From the NCBI RefSeq assembly GCF_003332885.2, contig NZ_QOWJ01000005.1:204485-268484 (forward strand): DNA of 64,000 bases, given 5' to 3'. Positions 8,664 to 18,735 of the stretch are shown piece after piece (position 1 is the stretch's first letter; each line of letters opens with the position of its first letter). The stretch comes from Paracnuella aquatica. Its GTDB lineage: Bacteria > Bacteroidota > Bacteroidia > Chitinophagales > Chitinophagaceae. A program made the position numbers and the translations under genes. Below the pieces are notes generated by a model. That model saw only the letters and a list, made by a program, of their open reading frames with translations. It ran no database searches and was not told the DNA's origin.

Positions 8664-9932
8664 ATGAATGCGGCACCACTTGCAGAGCGCCTCAGGCCAC
8701 AAACACTTGATGACCTCATAGGGCAGCAACACCTGGCCGGAAAGGGCAGTATTTTACGCACCGCCATCGAGCAGGGAAAGATCCCATCCATGATATTGTG
8801 GGGCCCGCCGGGCACTGGTAAAACCACCATTGCCAACATTATTGCGCATACACTCAATGCGCCGTTTTTTACACTCAGTGCTATTTCGGCCGGTGTAAAA
8901 GAAGTGCGGGAAGTAATAGCGCAGGCAAAGCTGTTGACGGGTGCTATTTTATTCATTGATGAAATACACCGCTTCAATAAAGGCCAGCAAGATGCGCTGT
9001 TGGGAGCGGTAGAAAAAGGCACCGTAACGCTGATTGGCGCCACAACAGAAAATCCGTCTTTTGAAGTAAACAGCGCCTTGCTCAGCCGCTGCCAGGTATA
9101 TGTATTAAAATCGCTTTCCGATAATGATCTAGACAACCTGTTGCAACTGGCCGTGCAACGCGATGAGCATTTAAAAGCACTGGCCATCACCATAAAAGAA
9201 ACCGAAGCACTGCGCACAATCTCTGGGGGCGATGCCCGCAAACTCCTCAACCTTTTTGAACTGGTGGTAAACACGCTGGCGTCGGAAGAAAAAGCTGTTG
9301 TGGTAACCGATGAACAAGTGATGCGCATTGCGCAGCAACGCATTGCCCTTTATGATAAAACCGGCGAACAGCATTACGATATTATTTCAGCGTTCATCAA
9401 ATCTATGCGCGGCTCCGATCCCAATGGTGCGTTGTACTGGCTGGCCCGCATGATTGAAGGCGGAGAGGATGTAAAGTTCATTGCACGCCGCATGGTAATC
9501 TTTGCTTCGGAAGATATTTCCAACGCCAATGCCAATGCGCTGCTACTGGCCAACGCAACATTTGACGCGGTAAATAAAATTGGTTATCCCGAATCCAGAA
9601 TCATACTGGCGCAGTGCGCCACTTACCTCGCCTCTTCTCCCAAAAGCAACGCATCATACATGGGTATTGGCGAAGCCATTGCAGCGGTGCACAAACATGG
9701 CGACCTGCCCGTGCCGCTGCACATCCGCAATGCACCCACCGGCCTGATGAAAAATCTGGGTTATGGCAAAGACTATAAATATGCCCACAGTTTTGAGGGC
9801 AATTTTGCGGAGCAGGAGTTTTTACCCGATCAAATAAAAGGCACCAAATTTTATGACCCTGGCAACAATGCAAGGGAGGATGAACTGCGCAAGTTTTTGC
9901 GGAGTAAGTGGAAGGATAAATATGGATATTAG
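8664..9932 (+). CDS. rarA: Replication-associated recombination protein A (RarA/MgsA AAA+ ATPase)
   Basis: 422 residues, clamp-loader-like AAA+ ATPase. The N-terminus AERLRPQTLDDLIGQ is diagnostic; Walker A GPPGTGKTT lies at 47-55 and Walker B LFIDEIH around D99. The C-terminal region DPNGALYWLARMIEGGED and YMGIGEAI match the MgsA oligomerisation domain. It acts at stalled replication forks together with RecA and SSB. The ATG at 8664 directly precedes the family N-terminus. Single gene. Confidence 0.95.
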   Translation: MNAAPLAERLRPQTLDDLIGQQHLAGKGSILRTAIEQGKIPSMILWGPPGTGKTTIANIIAHTLNAPFFTLSAISAGVKEVREVIAQAKLLTGAILFIDEIHRFNKGQQDALLGAVEKGTVTLIGATTENPSFEVNSALLSRCQVYVLKSLSDNDLDNLLQLAVQRDEHLKALAITIKETEALRTISGGDARKLLNLFELVVNTLASEEKAVVVTDEQVMRIAQQRIALYDKTGEQHYDIISAFIKSMRGSDPNGALYWLARMIEGGEDVKFIARRMVIFASEDISNANANALLLANATFDAVNKIGYPESRIILAQCATYLASSPKSNASYMGIGEAIAAVHKHGDLPVPLHIRNAPTGLMKNLGYGKDYKYAHSFEGNFAEQEFLPDQIKGTKFYDPGNNAREDELRKFLRSKWKDKYGY

Positions 9933-10100
9933 GGTGAAGGCAAAAGGCAAAAGTAAACAGTCAAAACAGGTTGCCTGACGATACAAAGCGCATTCGCCTT
10001 AGCTTCTTCGCAAACTTTTAGATTCCACTTTTGTTATTGAACCATCACCCAATTTTTGCCTATTGCATTTTTACTTTTGAATTGTTCATAACATCACTAC

Positions 10101-11453
10101 ATGAGAAAATATTTGTTTGCTTTTTGTGTGTCGGCACTGGGCTGCATACAACAGTCATTTGCACAAACCATTGTTCGGCGTGACGCGGCTATTGAGGCCA
10201 TGGTAAAGGAGGTTTCTGCCGATTCGTTGCGGGCTTATGTAGATAAGCTCGTAAGCTTTGGTACACGCCATACAGCGTCGGCGGCTGATAAAAAACGGGG
10301 CATTGGTGCATCGAGGGAATGGGTGGTACAAAAGTTCAATGAATGGAGCAAAACTTCCGGTGGCCGCATGACTGCATTTGTAGACACCATTACGTTGCAG
10401 CCCGATGGCCGCCGCATCAGCCAGGCTACGTTGCTCGGAAATGCAATGGGCGTACTGAAGGGCACCGATCCTGCTGATAAGCGTATTTACATTATTTCGG
10501 GACATATCGACAGCCGCGTAAGCGATGTGATGAATGCCAAAAGCGATGCACCAGGCGCCAACGACGATGGCAGCGGCGTAGCTGCAATGATGGAATGTGC
10601 CCGCATCATGAGTAAAAGTTCTTTTCCTGCAACCATCATTTTTGTGGCGGTAAGCGGCGAGGAACAAGGCTTGTTGGGTGCCGGCTTTTTAGCCGAAAAA
10701 GCAAAGAAAGAGGGATGGAATATTGATGCCCTGTTGAACAACGATATTATGGGCAGCAACAACAGCAGCGAAACAGGCATCATCGACAATACAAAGCTGC
10801 GGGTATTCAGCGAAGGACTGCCTGCTTTCGAAATGGACAAAGCCGCTGCCAACATCCGCAACATGGGACTGGAAAACGATGGTCGGCCGCGGCAACTGGC
10901 CCGTTATGTAAAAGAAACCGGCGAACGGTATGTAGATCATCTGGAAATCAAGCTGGTGTACCGCAACGACCGCTTTTTACGCGGTGGTGATCATACGCCT
11001 TTTGTACAGCGCGGTTTTGCTGCGGTGCGCCTTACCGAGATGAACGAAAACTTCAATCACCAGCACCAGGATCTGCGTATTGAAAAAGGAGTAGAGTTTG
11101 GCGATCATGCCAAGTTTATGGACTTTGAATACCTGCGTAAAAACACAGCGGTAAACCTGGCAACACTGGCCAACCTGGCTAAAGCGCCTGCGGTGCCACA
11201 GGAAGTAAAAGTGGATGTAAAAGAGCTGACCAATTCCACACTGCTCTCTTGGAAAAAACCAGCTACTGGCAACGTTGCGGGCTATTACATTTTGATGCGA
11301 GAAACCAGTGCGCCGATGTGGCAAAAAAAGTTCTTTACCAAAGACACTACCATCCGTTTGCCTTACTCAAAAGACAATTACTTTTTTGCCGTGCAATCTG
11401 TTAGCGCTGATGGTAACGAAAGCCTGCCGGTAGTGCCTGCAGTAGGGCGTTGA
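10101..11453 (+). CDS. Secreted M28-family zinc metallopeptidase
   Basis: 450 residues with a Sec signal peptide (about 1-22, ending SFAQ). The M28 aminopeptidase domain shows the zinc ligands H135 (GHIDSR), D155 (GANDDGSG), the catalytic and ligand pair E187-E188 (GEEQG), a further Asp in LLNNDIMG and His in GGDHTPF. A fibronectin type III-like domain occupies about 365-448. It probably trims peptides in the periplasm or outside the cell. A terminator-like hairpin follows the stop. Confidence 0.9.
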   Translation: MRKYLFAFCVSALGCIQQSFAQTIVRRDAAIEAMVKEVSADSLRAYVDKLVSFGTRHTASAADKKRGIGASREWVVQKFNEWSKTSGGRMTAFVDTITLQPDGRRISQATLLGNAMGVLKGTDPADKRIYIISGHIDSRVSDVMNAKSDAPGANDDGSGVAAMMECARIMSKSSFPATIIFVAVSGEEQGLLGAGFLAEKAKKEGWNIDALLNNDIMGSNNSSETGIIDNTKLRVFSEGLPAFEMDKAAANIRNMGLENDGRPRQLARYVKETGERYVDHLEIKLVYRNDRFLRGGDHTPFVQRGFAAVRLTEMNENFNHQHQDLRIEKGVEFGDHAKFMDFEYLRKNTAVNLATLANLAKAPAVPQEVKVDVKELTNSTLLSWKKPATGNVAGYYILMRETSAPMWQKKFFTKDTTIRLPYSKDNYFFAVQSVSADGNESLPVVPAVGR

Positions 11454-11473
11454 ATATTTTGTTTGCAAACAAT

Positions 11474-11506
11474 AAAGCCGCATGAAACAACATGCAGCTT
11501 TTTTTA
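11474..11506 (+). terminator. Terminator between the convergent M28 peptidase and ABC genes
   Basis: Imperfect stem AAAGCcGCATG / CATGCaGCTTT with a T-run on the plus strand; it overlaps the last bases of the convergent ABC gene. Confidence 0.7.
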
Positions 11507-12940
11507 TAGCGAAGCAATGCGTCCGTTATGCAGATGCAAATGGTGTTGTATGCTTTGGGGCAGTTCATCTGCATAGTGCGACACGTAGATTAGTGTCTGG
11601 TTACCTGCAGCGCACAGTGCATCCACCACTTTGTTGAAGAAAATGATTTGCGCTGCATCAAGACCTTGTAATGGTTCATCAAGAACCAGTAATGGTGGGT
11701 GTTTTATGAGTGCCCTTGCCAGCAATGCCAGTCGTTGTTGGCCCAGCGGCAACTGGTGCAACAGTCGATGCTTAACTTTATCCAGGCTTAAAAAATCGAT
11801 CCACAATTGCACCTTTTGTTCCTGCTCTTTTGTAAGCCTGCGAAATAGCCCAATGGTATCAAACAGGCCCGAAGCAATGGTATCATAAACTGAGGCGCTG
11901 CTATCAAAATAAAGATGCAACTCCGGTGAAACGTAGCCAATGTTTTTCTTGATGTCCCAAATGCTTTCGCCGCTGCCGCGCTTTTTATCAAACAGGTAAA
12001 TTTCATTGGCATATGCTTGGGGGTTATCGCCGGTTATAAGACTCAACAACGTGCTTTTACCTGCACCGTTGGCGCCGGAAAGCAGCCATCTGTCGCCTCG
12101 GTGCACCTGCCACGAAATGGCGTTCAACACCAGCTTTTCACCATATTGCACATGCACATCCTGCATCTTTACAGCAAATTCAAATTCAGGCCATGCCGGT
12201 GTGGCGAGCAAGGCTTGCGGCACAGTTGGTAGAACTGCTTCGTGCTGGTGCTGCTGCGTTTTTGCAAATGCTGCCGCATCGTATACTTCGGTGCTGTCTG
12301 GTGCATTAATGTTTAAAACATGGGTAATAAAAGAAGGGATCTGTTGCGGCGGGCATGTGATTACTACAGCAATGCCGTGATTGGCAACAAGCGTTAGTGT
12401 CGCTTCCAACGTAGTTCGGGTGGCGGCATCCAAGCCTGTGAATGGAGTATCAAGCAACAACATGGTAGGCTCCTGCGATAATGCATGTGCCAGTTGCAGT
12501 CTTTTATTTTCACCATTTGAAAGTTGGATTAGCGGGCGGTGGCGAATCTCTTCCAAATGAAACAATGCATTTAGATCAAAGAGTTTGTCAGAGTTGTCAA
12601 ACAAATCGGGGAAAGCAGCATCAACAGTTGGCGCATCGTCCGCGTCAAACGAGTTGAAGCGTTGCTGGTAATAAAAATCCTGTGTGTGCGATAGGTTGGT
12701 AAACCGGTGTTGCTGCGGCACATACACCATCTTTACGCCCTCACTGAATGTTAGCTGCCCGGTAGTAAATAATTTGCCCGCCATGGCCAGCAACAAACTG
12801 GTTTTGCCGCAACCCGATGGACCAGTAATGGCCCATTGCTGGCCCCTGCCGATGCTCCAGTTAAAACCTTGCAGCACGGTTATATTCCCTCGTTTAATTG
12901 TAGAGGCCTTTGCCTCAAACAGGCCCTGTTCAATGCTCAT
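11504..12940 (-). CDS. Tandem ATP-binding cassette protein (ModF-like)
   Basis: 478 residues with two complete ABC ATPase domains and no membrane segment. Domain 1 has Walker A GPSGCGKTSLL, signature LSNGENKRLQLA and Walker B LLLDTPFTGLD. Domain 2 has GANGAGKSTLL, a degenerate signature LPLGQQRLALLA and LLVLDEPLQGLD. The arrangement matches ModF/PhrA-like ATPases rather than ABC-F translation factors, because the ABC-F linker is missing. No permease gene is adjacent, so its partner and role are unknown. Confidence 0.8.
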   Translation of the reverse strand: MSIEQGLFEAKASTIKRGNITVLQGFNWSIGRGQQWAITGPSGCGKTSLLLAMAGKLFTTGQLTFSEGVKMVYVPQQHRFTNLSHTQDFYYQQRFNSFDADDAPTVDAAFPDLFDNSDKLFDLNALFHLEEIRHRPLIQLSNGENKRLQLAHALSQEPTMLLLDTPFTGLDAATRTTLEATLTLVANHGIAVVITCPPQQIPSFITHVLNINAPDSTEVYDAAAFAKTQQHQHEAVLPTVPQALLATPAWPEFEFAVKMQDVHVQYGEKLVLNAISWQVHRGDRWLLSGANGAGKSTLLSLITGDNPQAYANEIYLFDKKRGSGESIWDIKKNIGYVSPELHLYFDSSASVYDTIASGLFDTIGLFRRLTKEQEQKVQLWIDFLSLDKVKHRLLHQLPLGQQRLALLARALIKHPPLLVLDEPLQGLDAAQIIFFNKVVDALCAAGNQTLIYVSHYADELPQSIQHHLHLHNGRIASL

Positions 12941-13012
12941 GTTTCAAATGTATGGCATCTGCTGCTGCCATGCAGTTGCAGGCCTTAGCTTTGCACATCA
13001 ACCAATTGATTT

Positions 13013-13468
13013 ATGAACATTCAATGGACCTGTGTTCCGTTTAACGAACTTACCGTGGAGCAACTGTATGCCGCACTGCGGCTGCGCAGCGAAGTATTTG
13101 TGGTGGAGCAAAACTGCGTGTTTTTAGATATGGATAATTATGACCAGCAATGCTGGCACCTGTTGGGCGTGCACGAGGGAAGCCTTGTAGCGTACACCAG
13201 GCTGGTGCCGCCCGGTGTTATATATAATGAGGCTTCGATTGGCCGCGTGGTGACATCGCCGGTGGTGCGCCGTACCGGTGGCGGCCGCTTTTTGATGCAG
13301 GAATCCATCCGGCAGACGGGGGCACTGTTTGGTGCCGGCAACATCAAGATCGGTGCGCAGCTATACCTGAAAAAATTCTATGAATCGTTTGGATTTGAGC
13401 AGGCGAGTGATGTTTACATGGAAGATGGCATTGAGCATATTTATATGATCAGGAAGCAAGCGGATTAA
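13013..13468 (+). CDS. GNAT family N-acetyltransferase, ElaA type
   Basis: 151 residues. The N-terminus with LTVEQLYAALRLRSEVFVVEQ and the motif A region SIGRVVTSPVVRRTGGGRFL (acetyl-CoA pyrophosphate loop) are characteristic of ElaA-like acyltransferases. The acceptor substrate is unknown. A TAGCTTTG sequence shortly upstream fits the -7 promoter consensus. It is divergent from the ABC gene, with 72 bases between them. Confidence 0.88.
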   Translation: MNIQWTCVPFNELTVEQLYAALRLRSEVFVVEQNCVFLDMDNYDQQCWHLLGVHEGSLVAYTRLVPPGVIYNEASIGRVVTSPVVRRTGGGRFLMQESIRQTGALFGAGNIKIGAQLYLKKFYESFGFEQASDVYMEDGIEHIYMIRKQAD

Positions 13469-13619
13469 TAGCGTTGAACGGTTTTTTTGAAAGGCTCGAA
13501 ATTGATGCAGCCTGATGTCAAAATTTGTTTTTATGCGTATTTAGTCTGAAATGCAAGCGTTGCATTCGTAAAAACGCTTAGGATATTTACTTATATTAAA
13601 AAATAATCGCGGCAAATTT

Positions 13620-13650
13620 TTGTCTGTATTTATGTGAAGGCCTACTTTAG
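13620..13650 (+). promoter_or_regulatory. Probable Bacteroidetes-type promoter of the outer-membrane protein gene at 13693
   Basis: TTG (13620-13622), a 20-base spacer, then TACTTTAG (13643-13650), one mismatch from TAnnTTTG. It lies 43 bases upstream of the ATG. Confidence 0.45.
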
Positions 13651-13692
13651 TGCTGTTATCCAAATCCTAGTTAAAACTGCAAACCAAATCTT

Positions 13693-14676
13693 ATGAAAAC
13701 AATTGTACCCGGCGTACGTGCATGGGCGCTATTTGTTGCCTTCTCACTCTTCTCCCTTTTTGCGAAGTCACAATCTATTTCCACTGGCAATGGCAAATTT
13801 GAAGTAGGCATCGGCCTCGGACCCATGTTCTTTTTGGGTGATCTTGGTGGTAATTATGGAAAGGGAAAGACCTTTCTAAAGGATGTAAATCTTCCGCTAA
13901 CCAAGCTTTCAAAAGGTTTATTTGCAAACTTTTATCCAACTGAATGGATTGGCGTTCGTGTTGCAGTAAACCACAGCAATGTTGAGGGATACGATAGCGT
14001 GATCAGAAGCAAGGGCAGTCATGAAGAGTCGCGTAAACTGCGCAACCTGCAGTTCAAATCTTCTATTTTTGAAGCCTACACAGCACTGGAAATTTATCCT
14101 ACTGTTTTCCTGGAGCAGTATGATGATTTGAATGGCAAACTCCGCCCATATGGTTTGATTGGAATAGGTATGTTCCGCTTCAACCCGAAAGGAGAATACA
14201 TTGCACCTAACGGAACAAGAACATGGGTAGATCTGCAGCCGCTGCGCCTCGAAGGTCAAGGCATGATGGAGTATCCCGACCGCAAGCCTTATAAACTTAC
14301 CCAAATGCACGTACCTATAGGCTTTGGTGCCAAGTATTATTTTGGTGGCAACAAGTATATTGGTATGGAAATTTTGCACCGGACCACATTCACCGATTAC
14401 ATCGATGATGTGAGCACCAATTATATTGATGCAAACCTGTTCCGGAATTACCTGACACCGGCGCAGGCAACGATGGCCCGCCAGATGCACTTTCGTGAAA
14501 ACCTCACCACTGCTGCAACACGCGGTAGTACGCCTAGCTTGAATGAACAACGCGGTAACCCCAAGCAAAACGATGCATTCTTTTCGAGTACCGTTCGCTT
14601 TGGCTGGCGCCTGGCCGATCCTAATTCACCGGCCAGCCGTGCATCGCGGATGATGCGTTGTCCTACGTTTTATTAA
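13693..14676 (+). CDS. Outer-membrane beta-barrel protein, function unknown
   Basis: 327 residues. A signal peptide (about 1-26, ending FAKSQ) is followed by glycine/aromatic-rich alternating strands such as EVGIGLGPMFFLGDLGG, LRPYGLIGIGMFRF and VPIGFGAKYYFGG, and a late strand SSTVRFGWRL. This is the pattern of small PorT/OmpX-like barrels common in Bacteroidota. I recognise the fold, not a named family. It is followed by a small secreted protein in the same direction after 109 bases. Confidence 0.75.
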   Translation: MKTIVPGVRAWALFVAFSLFSLFAKSQSISTGNGKFEVGIGLGPMFFLGDLGGNYGKGKTFLKDVNLPLTKLSKGLFANFYPTEWIGVRVAVNHSNVEGYDSVIRSKGSHEESRKLRNLQFKSSIFEAYTALEIYPTVFLEQYDDLNGKLRPYGLIGIGMFRFNPKGEYIAPNGTRTWVDLQPLRLEGQGMMEYPDRKPYKLTQMHVPIGFGAKYYFGGNKYIGMEILHRTTFTDYIDDVSTNYIDANLFRNYLTPAQATMARQMHFRENLTTAATRGSTPSLNEQRGNPKQNDAFFSSTVRFGWRLADPNSPASRASRMMRCPTFY

Positions 14677-14785
14677 TAGTATTCATCAACCTGTATACTA
14701 TCGCACAACACGGTACGGAGTAGGGCTTAAGCCGCTGCATGTAAGCCCTGCCCGCAACCTGTGTCAACTGAAGCCGAACCCGCAC

Positions 14786-15142
14786 ATGAAAACGTTGAAG
14801 TTGTTGTTATTGCTGTTGTTATTTGCCGGATCTAATGCATTTGCTACTGAAGACCCGGCACTGATTAAAGTAGAAGTGTGCCGGCAAAAAGAAGCCCTGG
14901 TACAACTGCGCACCAGCTCAGCATCCGGCAACCTGGTGGTGCGATCAAGAACAAAGGAAACGCTGCACTTTTACGTGTTTGATGTGTCGGGCAATATGGT
15001 GTATCATGCCCTGTTGCTGCCCGGTTCCATCCGCAGTGTCAACGCACTTAAAAACGGTGAGTACAGCTATGATGTATTCCTGCATGATGAAGGTGTAGAG
15101 CAGGGAAAAATTTCAGTGCAGGCAAAACATAAAACGATTTAA
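14786..15142 (+). CDS. Small secreted protein of unknown function
   Basis: 118 residues with a strongly hydrophobic leucine-rich signal peptide (cleavage near NAFA-T). The mature part is a short beta-rich domain (FYVFDVSGNMVYHALLLPG, then GEYSYDVFLHDEG) resembling the Ig-like C-terminal sorting or DUF3244-type domains of Bacteroidota. That resemblance is by eye only. It lies downstream of a beta-barrel gene and ahead of a strong terminator, so the two may be co-transcribed. Confidence 0.65.
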   Translation: MKTLKLLLLLLLFAGSNAFATEDPALIKVEVCRQKEALVQLRTSSASGNLVVRSRTKETLHFYVFDVSGNMVYHALLLPGSIRSVNALKNGEYSYDVFLHDEGVEQGKISVQAKHKTI

Positions 15143-15307
15143 AGCCGCAACCCAAAACATTTCAAACCACTTATAATTTCTTTACTCAGGTAACAAAACA
15201 AGCGCTTAATAAAATTCAATTCCTGGTTGAAAAAACCTAATCCGTTCCCTATCAAAGTACCCTAAGCAATTTTATTAAACACGCATTGCAATATTTCTTA
15301 CCAGAGT

Positions 15308-15337
15308 GGCACCGCCTGAACAGGCGGTGCCTTTTTT
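15308..15337 (+). terminator. Strong rho-independent terminator
   Basis: Perfect stem GGCACCGCCTG / CAGGCGGTGCC, loop AA, then six T, 165 bases after the small secreted-protein gene. Confidence 0.9.
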
Positions 15338-15360
15338 ATAAAATGCAATTGCGGATTGGC

Positions 15361-15430
15361 GATTGCGGATTTCGGAAGTGTATCCTAATTGAAAACGTTT
15401 CTGATCTTCAATATTCCGAAATCCGCAATC
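15361..15430. repeat. Intergenic inverted repeat, 16-bp arms
   Basis: GATTGCGGATTTCGGA (15361-15376) and its exact reverse complement (15415-15430). The word GCGGATT is repeated around the arms. It sits just beyond the uvrA stop. Confidence 0.7.
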
Positions 15431-15443
15431 CCAAAATCCGACA

Positions 15444-18323
15444 TCACTTCAGTTCTTCCTTAAGGTATTTACCTGTAAAGCTTTCTTTTACTTTAAGCAA
15501 TCCTTCCGGTGTGCCGGTGTATAAAATTTTACCACCGCCGCTGCCGCCTTCCGGCCCCAGGTCGATGATGTGGTCAGCCACTTTAATCACGTCCATATTG
15601 TGCTCAATTACCAGCACCGTGTTGCCACGATCCACCAGTTTGTTCAACACTTCCAATAGGTGATGAATATCTTCAAAATGAAGACCGGTAGTGGGTTCGT
15701 CGAGTATGTAAAATGTTTTGCCGGTATCTTTTTTTGCCAGTTCGGTTGCCAGCTTCACACGCTGTGCTTCGCCACCGCTCAGCGTTACCGCCGATTGGCC
15801 CAAGGTGATATAACCCAGGCCCACATCTTCCAACACTTTTATTTTGCGATACAGGTATGGCACATTTTGGAAAAACTCCACCGCTTCTTCAACCGTAAGA
15901 TTCAATACATCGGAAATGCTTTTTCCTTTGTAACGGATCTCCAAAGTTTCGCGGTTGTAGCGCTTACCGTTGCATTTTTCGCAATGCACATACACATCGG
16001 GCAAAAAGTTCATTTCAATGGTGCGCATACCGCTGCCTTCACACACTTCGCAACGGCCGCTTTTTACATTGAACGAAAACCGTCCTGCATTATAGCCCCT
16101 GATCTTTGCCTCGGGTATAGATGCAAACAGTTGTCTTATTTCGGTAAAAAATCCGCAGTAGGTGGCTGGGTTGCTGCGCGGTGTGCGGCCAATGGGCGAC
16201 TGGTCGATTTCAATTACTTTATCAATATGCTCGAGCCCACTTACCGATTTGTGCGGCATCGGTGTCATACGCGAACCGTATGCATGCACCGAAAGAATGG
16301 GGTACAAAGTATCGGTGATCAAAGTGGATTTTCCACTGCCGCTAACGCCGGTTACCACAATGAATTTTCCCAACGGAAACTTGACCGAAACGTTCTTTAG
16401 GTTGTGTCCCGATACACCTTTTAATTCAACCGTATTTCCATTGCCTGCACGGCGCTGCTTGGGCACGGCAATTTCGCGTTGGCCATTTAAAAACGATGCA
16501 GTGAGTGTATTGCTGGCAAGCACTTCGGCAGGCGTGCCCTGTGCCATGATGCGGCCGCCATGCCAGCCCGCTTTAGGGCCAACATCCACCAGGTGATCGG
16601 CAGCCAGCATGATGTCTTTATCGTGCTCTACAACAATCACCGAATTGCCGATATCCCGCAGGTTTTGCAACGCGGTAATCAGCCGGTGGTTATCGCGTTG
16701 GTGCAGGCCAATGGAAGGTTCATCGAGGATGTATGTAATGCCTTGCAACTGCGAACCAATTTGAGTAGCCAGCCTGATGCGCTGCGACTCGCCGCCACTC
16801 AGTGTGCGGGTTGGTCGGTTCAGTGTAAGATAAGTTAAGCCGACATCGAGCAAAAACTGCAGCCTTTCTTTGATCTCTTTAATGATCTCGCGACCAATAA
16901 CCTGTTGGCGTTCGGTAAGGCGTTCTTCAATGCCTTCAAAAAATTGGATGAGTTGTACCAGGTCGAGGTTGCTGAGTTCGGCAATGTTGCGCTCTGCCAC
17001 TTTAAACCAAAGGCTTTCTTTTTTCAAGCGTGTGCCCGCACAGGTAGGGCAGGTGGCCAGTTCCATAAATCCTTCGGCCCAGCGTTGTATGGCTTCTGAT
17101 GTGCTGCTGGCAAACCAGCGTTTTACCAGGTTTACTACGCCTTCAAATGCGCCATCATACACGGTATAATCCGGGTCTGCATCAAACTCCCATGCTTCCG
17201 CCGTGGGTTCTGTTTCTGATCCAAATAGAATAAAGTTGATGGCCGATTGCGGCAGGTCGCGAACCGGTTTGTCCATGCTGAACTTTTGCTTTTTGGCAAA
17301 GCCCTGCACTTGCTTAAATATCTGTGCTTCCCGCTCGCCGCCCAGTGGCGCAATGCCGCCTTCATTAAGGCTCAGGGAGTCGTCGGGTATCACTGCATTT
17401 TTATCAACCCGGTATACTTCTCCCAGGCCTTTGCAGGTAGGACAAGCACCGTACGGGGAGTTAAATGAAAATGTATTGGGTGAAGGTTCTTCATAAGAAA
17501 GGCCAGTGTCTTCGCACATTAGTTGGCGAGAATAAGCCACCACGGCAGCTTCTTTTTTTCCTTCCGGTTCCACCGACACAAACATCAGGTCTTTGCCTGT
17601 CTTCAATGTTTGCTGCACGCTTTGGCTTACACGGGTACGTAGGTCGGCGGTTACTTTCAGTCGGTCCACTACCAATTCAATGTCATGAATCTTATAGCGG
17701 TCCACCTGCATTTTGGGCACCAGGTCTTTTATTTCGCCATCTACCCGCACTTTCAAAAAACCCTTTTTGCGCATCTCTTCAAACAGCTCGCGGTAATGTC
17801 CTTTGCGGCCGCGAACCAGTGGTGCCAGCAGGGATATTTTTTGCCCGTTGAAACGTTTGTAAATGTTGCCTACAATTTCATCTTCACTCCACTTCACCAT
17901 CTTTTTACCGGTGTTGTACGAGTAGGCTTCGCCTGCACGTGCATACAGTAGGCGCAAGAAATCGTACACTTCGGTAACAGTGCCCACTGTAGACCGTGGG
18001 TTTTTGTTGGTGGTTTTTTGCTCGATGGAAATCACCGGCGAAAGGCCCGTGATCTGGTCCACATCGGGTCGCTCCATTTCGCCAATAAACTGGCGGGCAT
18101 AAGCACCAAATGTTTCCATATACCGGCGTTGCCCTTCGGCATAAATGGTATCAAATGCCAGCGACGATTTGCCGCTGCCGCTGATGCCCGTGATGACCAC
18201 CAGCTTATTTTTTGGTATGGAAATATCAACGTTTTTCAGGTTGTGCTCCCTTGCTCCCAACACTTCAATAAATTCATCCTGTACCACCGGAGCAGTGGTT
18301 TTTTTCGGCTTAGTTTGTTTCAT
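15444..18323 (-). CDS. uvrA: Excinuclease ABC subunit A
   Basis: 959 residues, full-length UvrA, the damage-recognition ATPase of nucleotide excision repair. The first ABC half has Walker A GISGSGKSS at 46-54; the second has GVSGSGKST with K665. A zinc finger starts at C758 (CEVCEGSG ... CEKCNGK). Two LSGGE signatures (TLSGGESQRIRLA and TLSGGEAQRVKLA) are intact. It is transcribed alone; the 412-bp region upstream contains no gene. Confidence 0.97.
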   Translation of the reverse strand: MKQTKPKKTTAPVVQDEFIEVLGAREHNLKNVDISIPKNKLVVITGISGSGKSSLAFDTIYAEGQRRYMETFGAYARQFIGEMERPDVDQITGLSPVISIEQKTTNKNPRSTVGTVTEVYDFLRLLYARAGEAYSYNTGKKMVKWSEDEIVGNIYKRFNGQKISLLAPLVRGRKGHYRELFEEMRKKGFLKVRVDGEIKDLVPKMQVDRYKIHDIELVVDRLKVTADLRTRVSQSVQQTLKTGKDLMFVSVEPEGKKEAAVVAYSRQLMCEDTGLSYEEPSPNTFSFNSPYGACPTCKGLGEVYRVDKNAVIPDDSLSLNEGGIAPLGGEREAQIFKQVQGFAKKQKFSMDKPVRDLPQSAINFILFGSETEPTAEAWEFDADPDYTVYDGAFEGVVNLVKRWFASSTSEAIQRWAEGFMELATCPTCAGTRLKKESLWFKVAERNIAELSNLDLVQLIQFFEGIEERLTERQQVIGREIIKEIKERLQFLLDVGLTYLTLNRPTRTLSGGESQRIRLATQIGSQLQGITYILDEPSIGLHQRDNHRLITALQNLRDIGNSVIVVEHDKDIMLAADHLVDVGPKAGWHGGRIMAQGTPAEVLASNTLTASFLNGQREIAVPKQRRAGNGNTVELKGVSGHNLKNVSVKFPLGKFIVVTGVSGSGKSTLITDTLYPILSVHAYGSRMTPMPHKSVSGLEHIDKVIEIDQSPIGRTPRSNPATYCGFFTEIRQLFASIPEAKIRGYNAGRFSFNVKSGRCEVCEGSGMRTIEMNFLPDVYVHCEKCNGKRYNRETLEIRYKGKSISDVLNLTVEEAVEFFQNVPYLYRKIKVLEDVGLGYITLGQSAVTLSGGEAQRVKLATELAKKDTGKTFYILDEPTTGLHFEDIHHLLEVLNKLVDRGNTVLVIEHNMDVIKVADHIIDLGPEGGSGGGKILYTGTPEGLLKVKESFTGKYLKEELK

Positions 18324-18735
18324 GTATTTGCGCTAAAAAAACGGCTGCAAAGATAGGATGGAAACAGCCCGTCGCACGGAATTTAACAGATATCGGTATT
18401 GGTTCAAAAAAAGAATTGGCAGGCTACCTGTGATAGCTGTTTTGGTATGGGCTTTCTAAAAAAATGGATGTAATAAAATGAGCGGGATTTTTATAAATAG
18501 TGAAAGGCTTGTGCTTAATAAATGCTTCTAAACCTGTTTGAACGTTGTGCTCAACTATTGTACTTAAAAAATTACATTCTGGCACATACTTAGTCAACCT
18601 GTTTTACACCCTGAAGCGGGTTTGTTTGGCCGACATCACTATTGGATAGCGTTTGATAATCAGTGGTTTGCATTTTTGGCACAATATTGTATTACATGGG
18701 CCGAATCTCGTTTGAAACACCTAATCAGCTAACGT
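18324..18735. other. 412-bp intergenic region between divergent uvrA and a secreted-protein gene
   Basis: AT-rich, with no coding frame I can support. It must carry both promoters, but no convincing TTG/TAnnTTTG pair is visible. A TGGCAC-N4-TTGT sequence at 18677-18690 looks like a sigma-54 site but its spacing is one base short. Confidence 0.5.

Noticed and set aside
11504-12940. Twin ABC protein as an ABC-F ribosome-protection factor
   Set aside because: The ABC-F interdomain linker is missing and the sequence fits ModF-like ATPases better.
15660-16400. 246-codon frame opposite uvrA
   Set aside because: Antisense shadow of a complete, conserved uvrA; no domain or signal is visible in it.
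18677-18690. TGGCAC...TTGT resembling a sigma-54 promoter 46 bases before the secreted-protein ATG
   Set aside because: The spacing between the GG and the second element is one base short and the invariant GC is replaced by GT.
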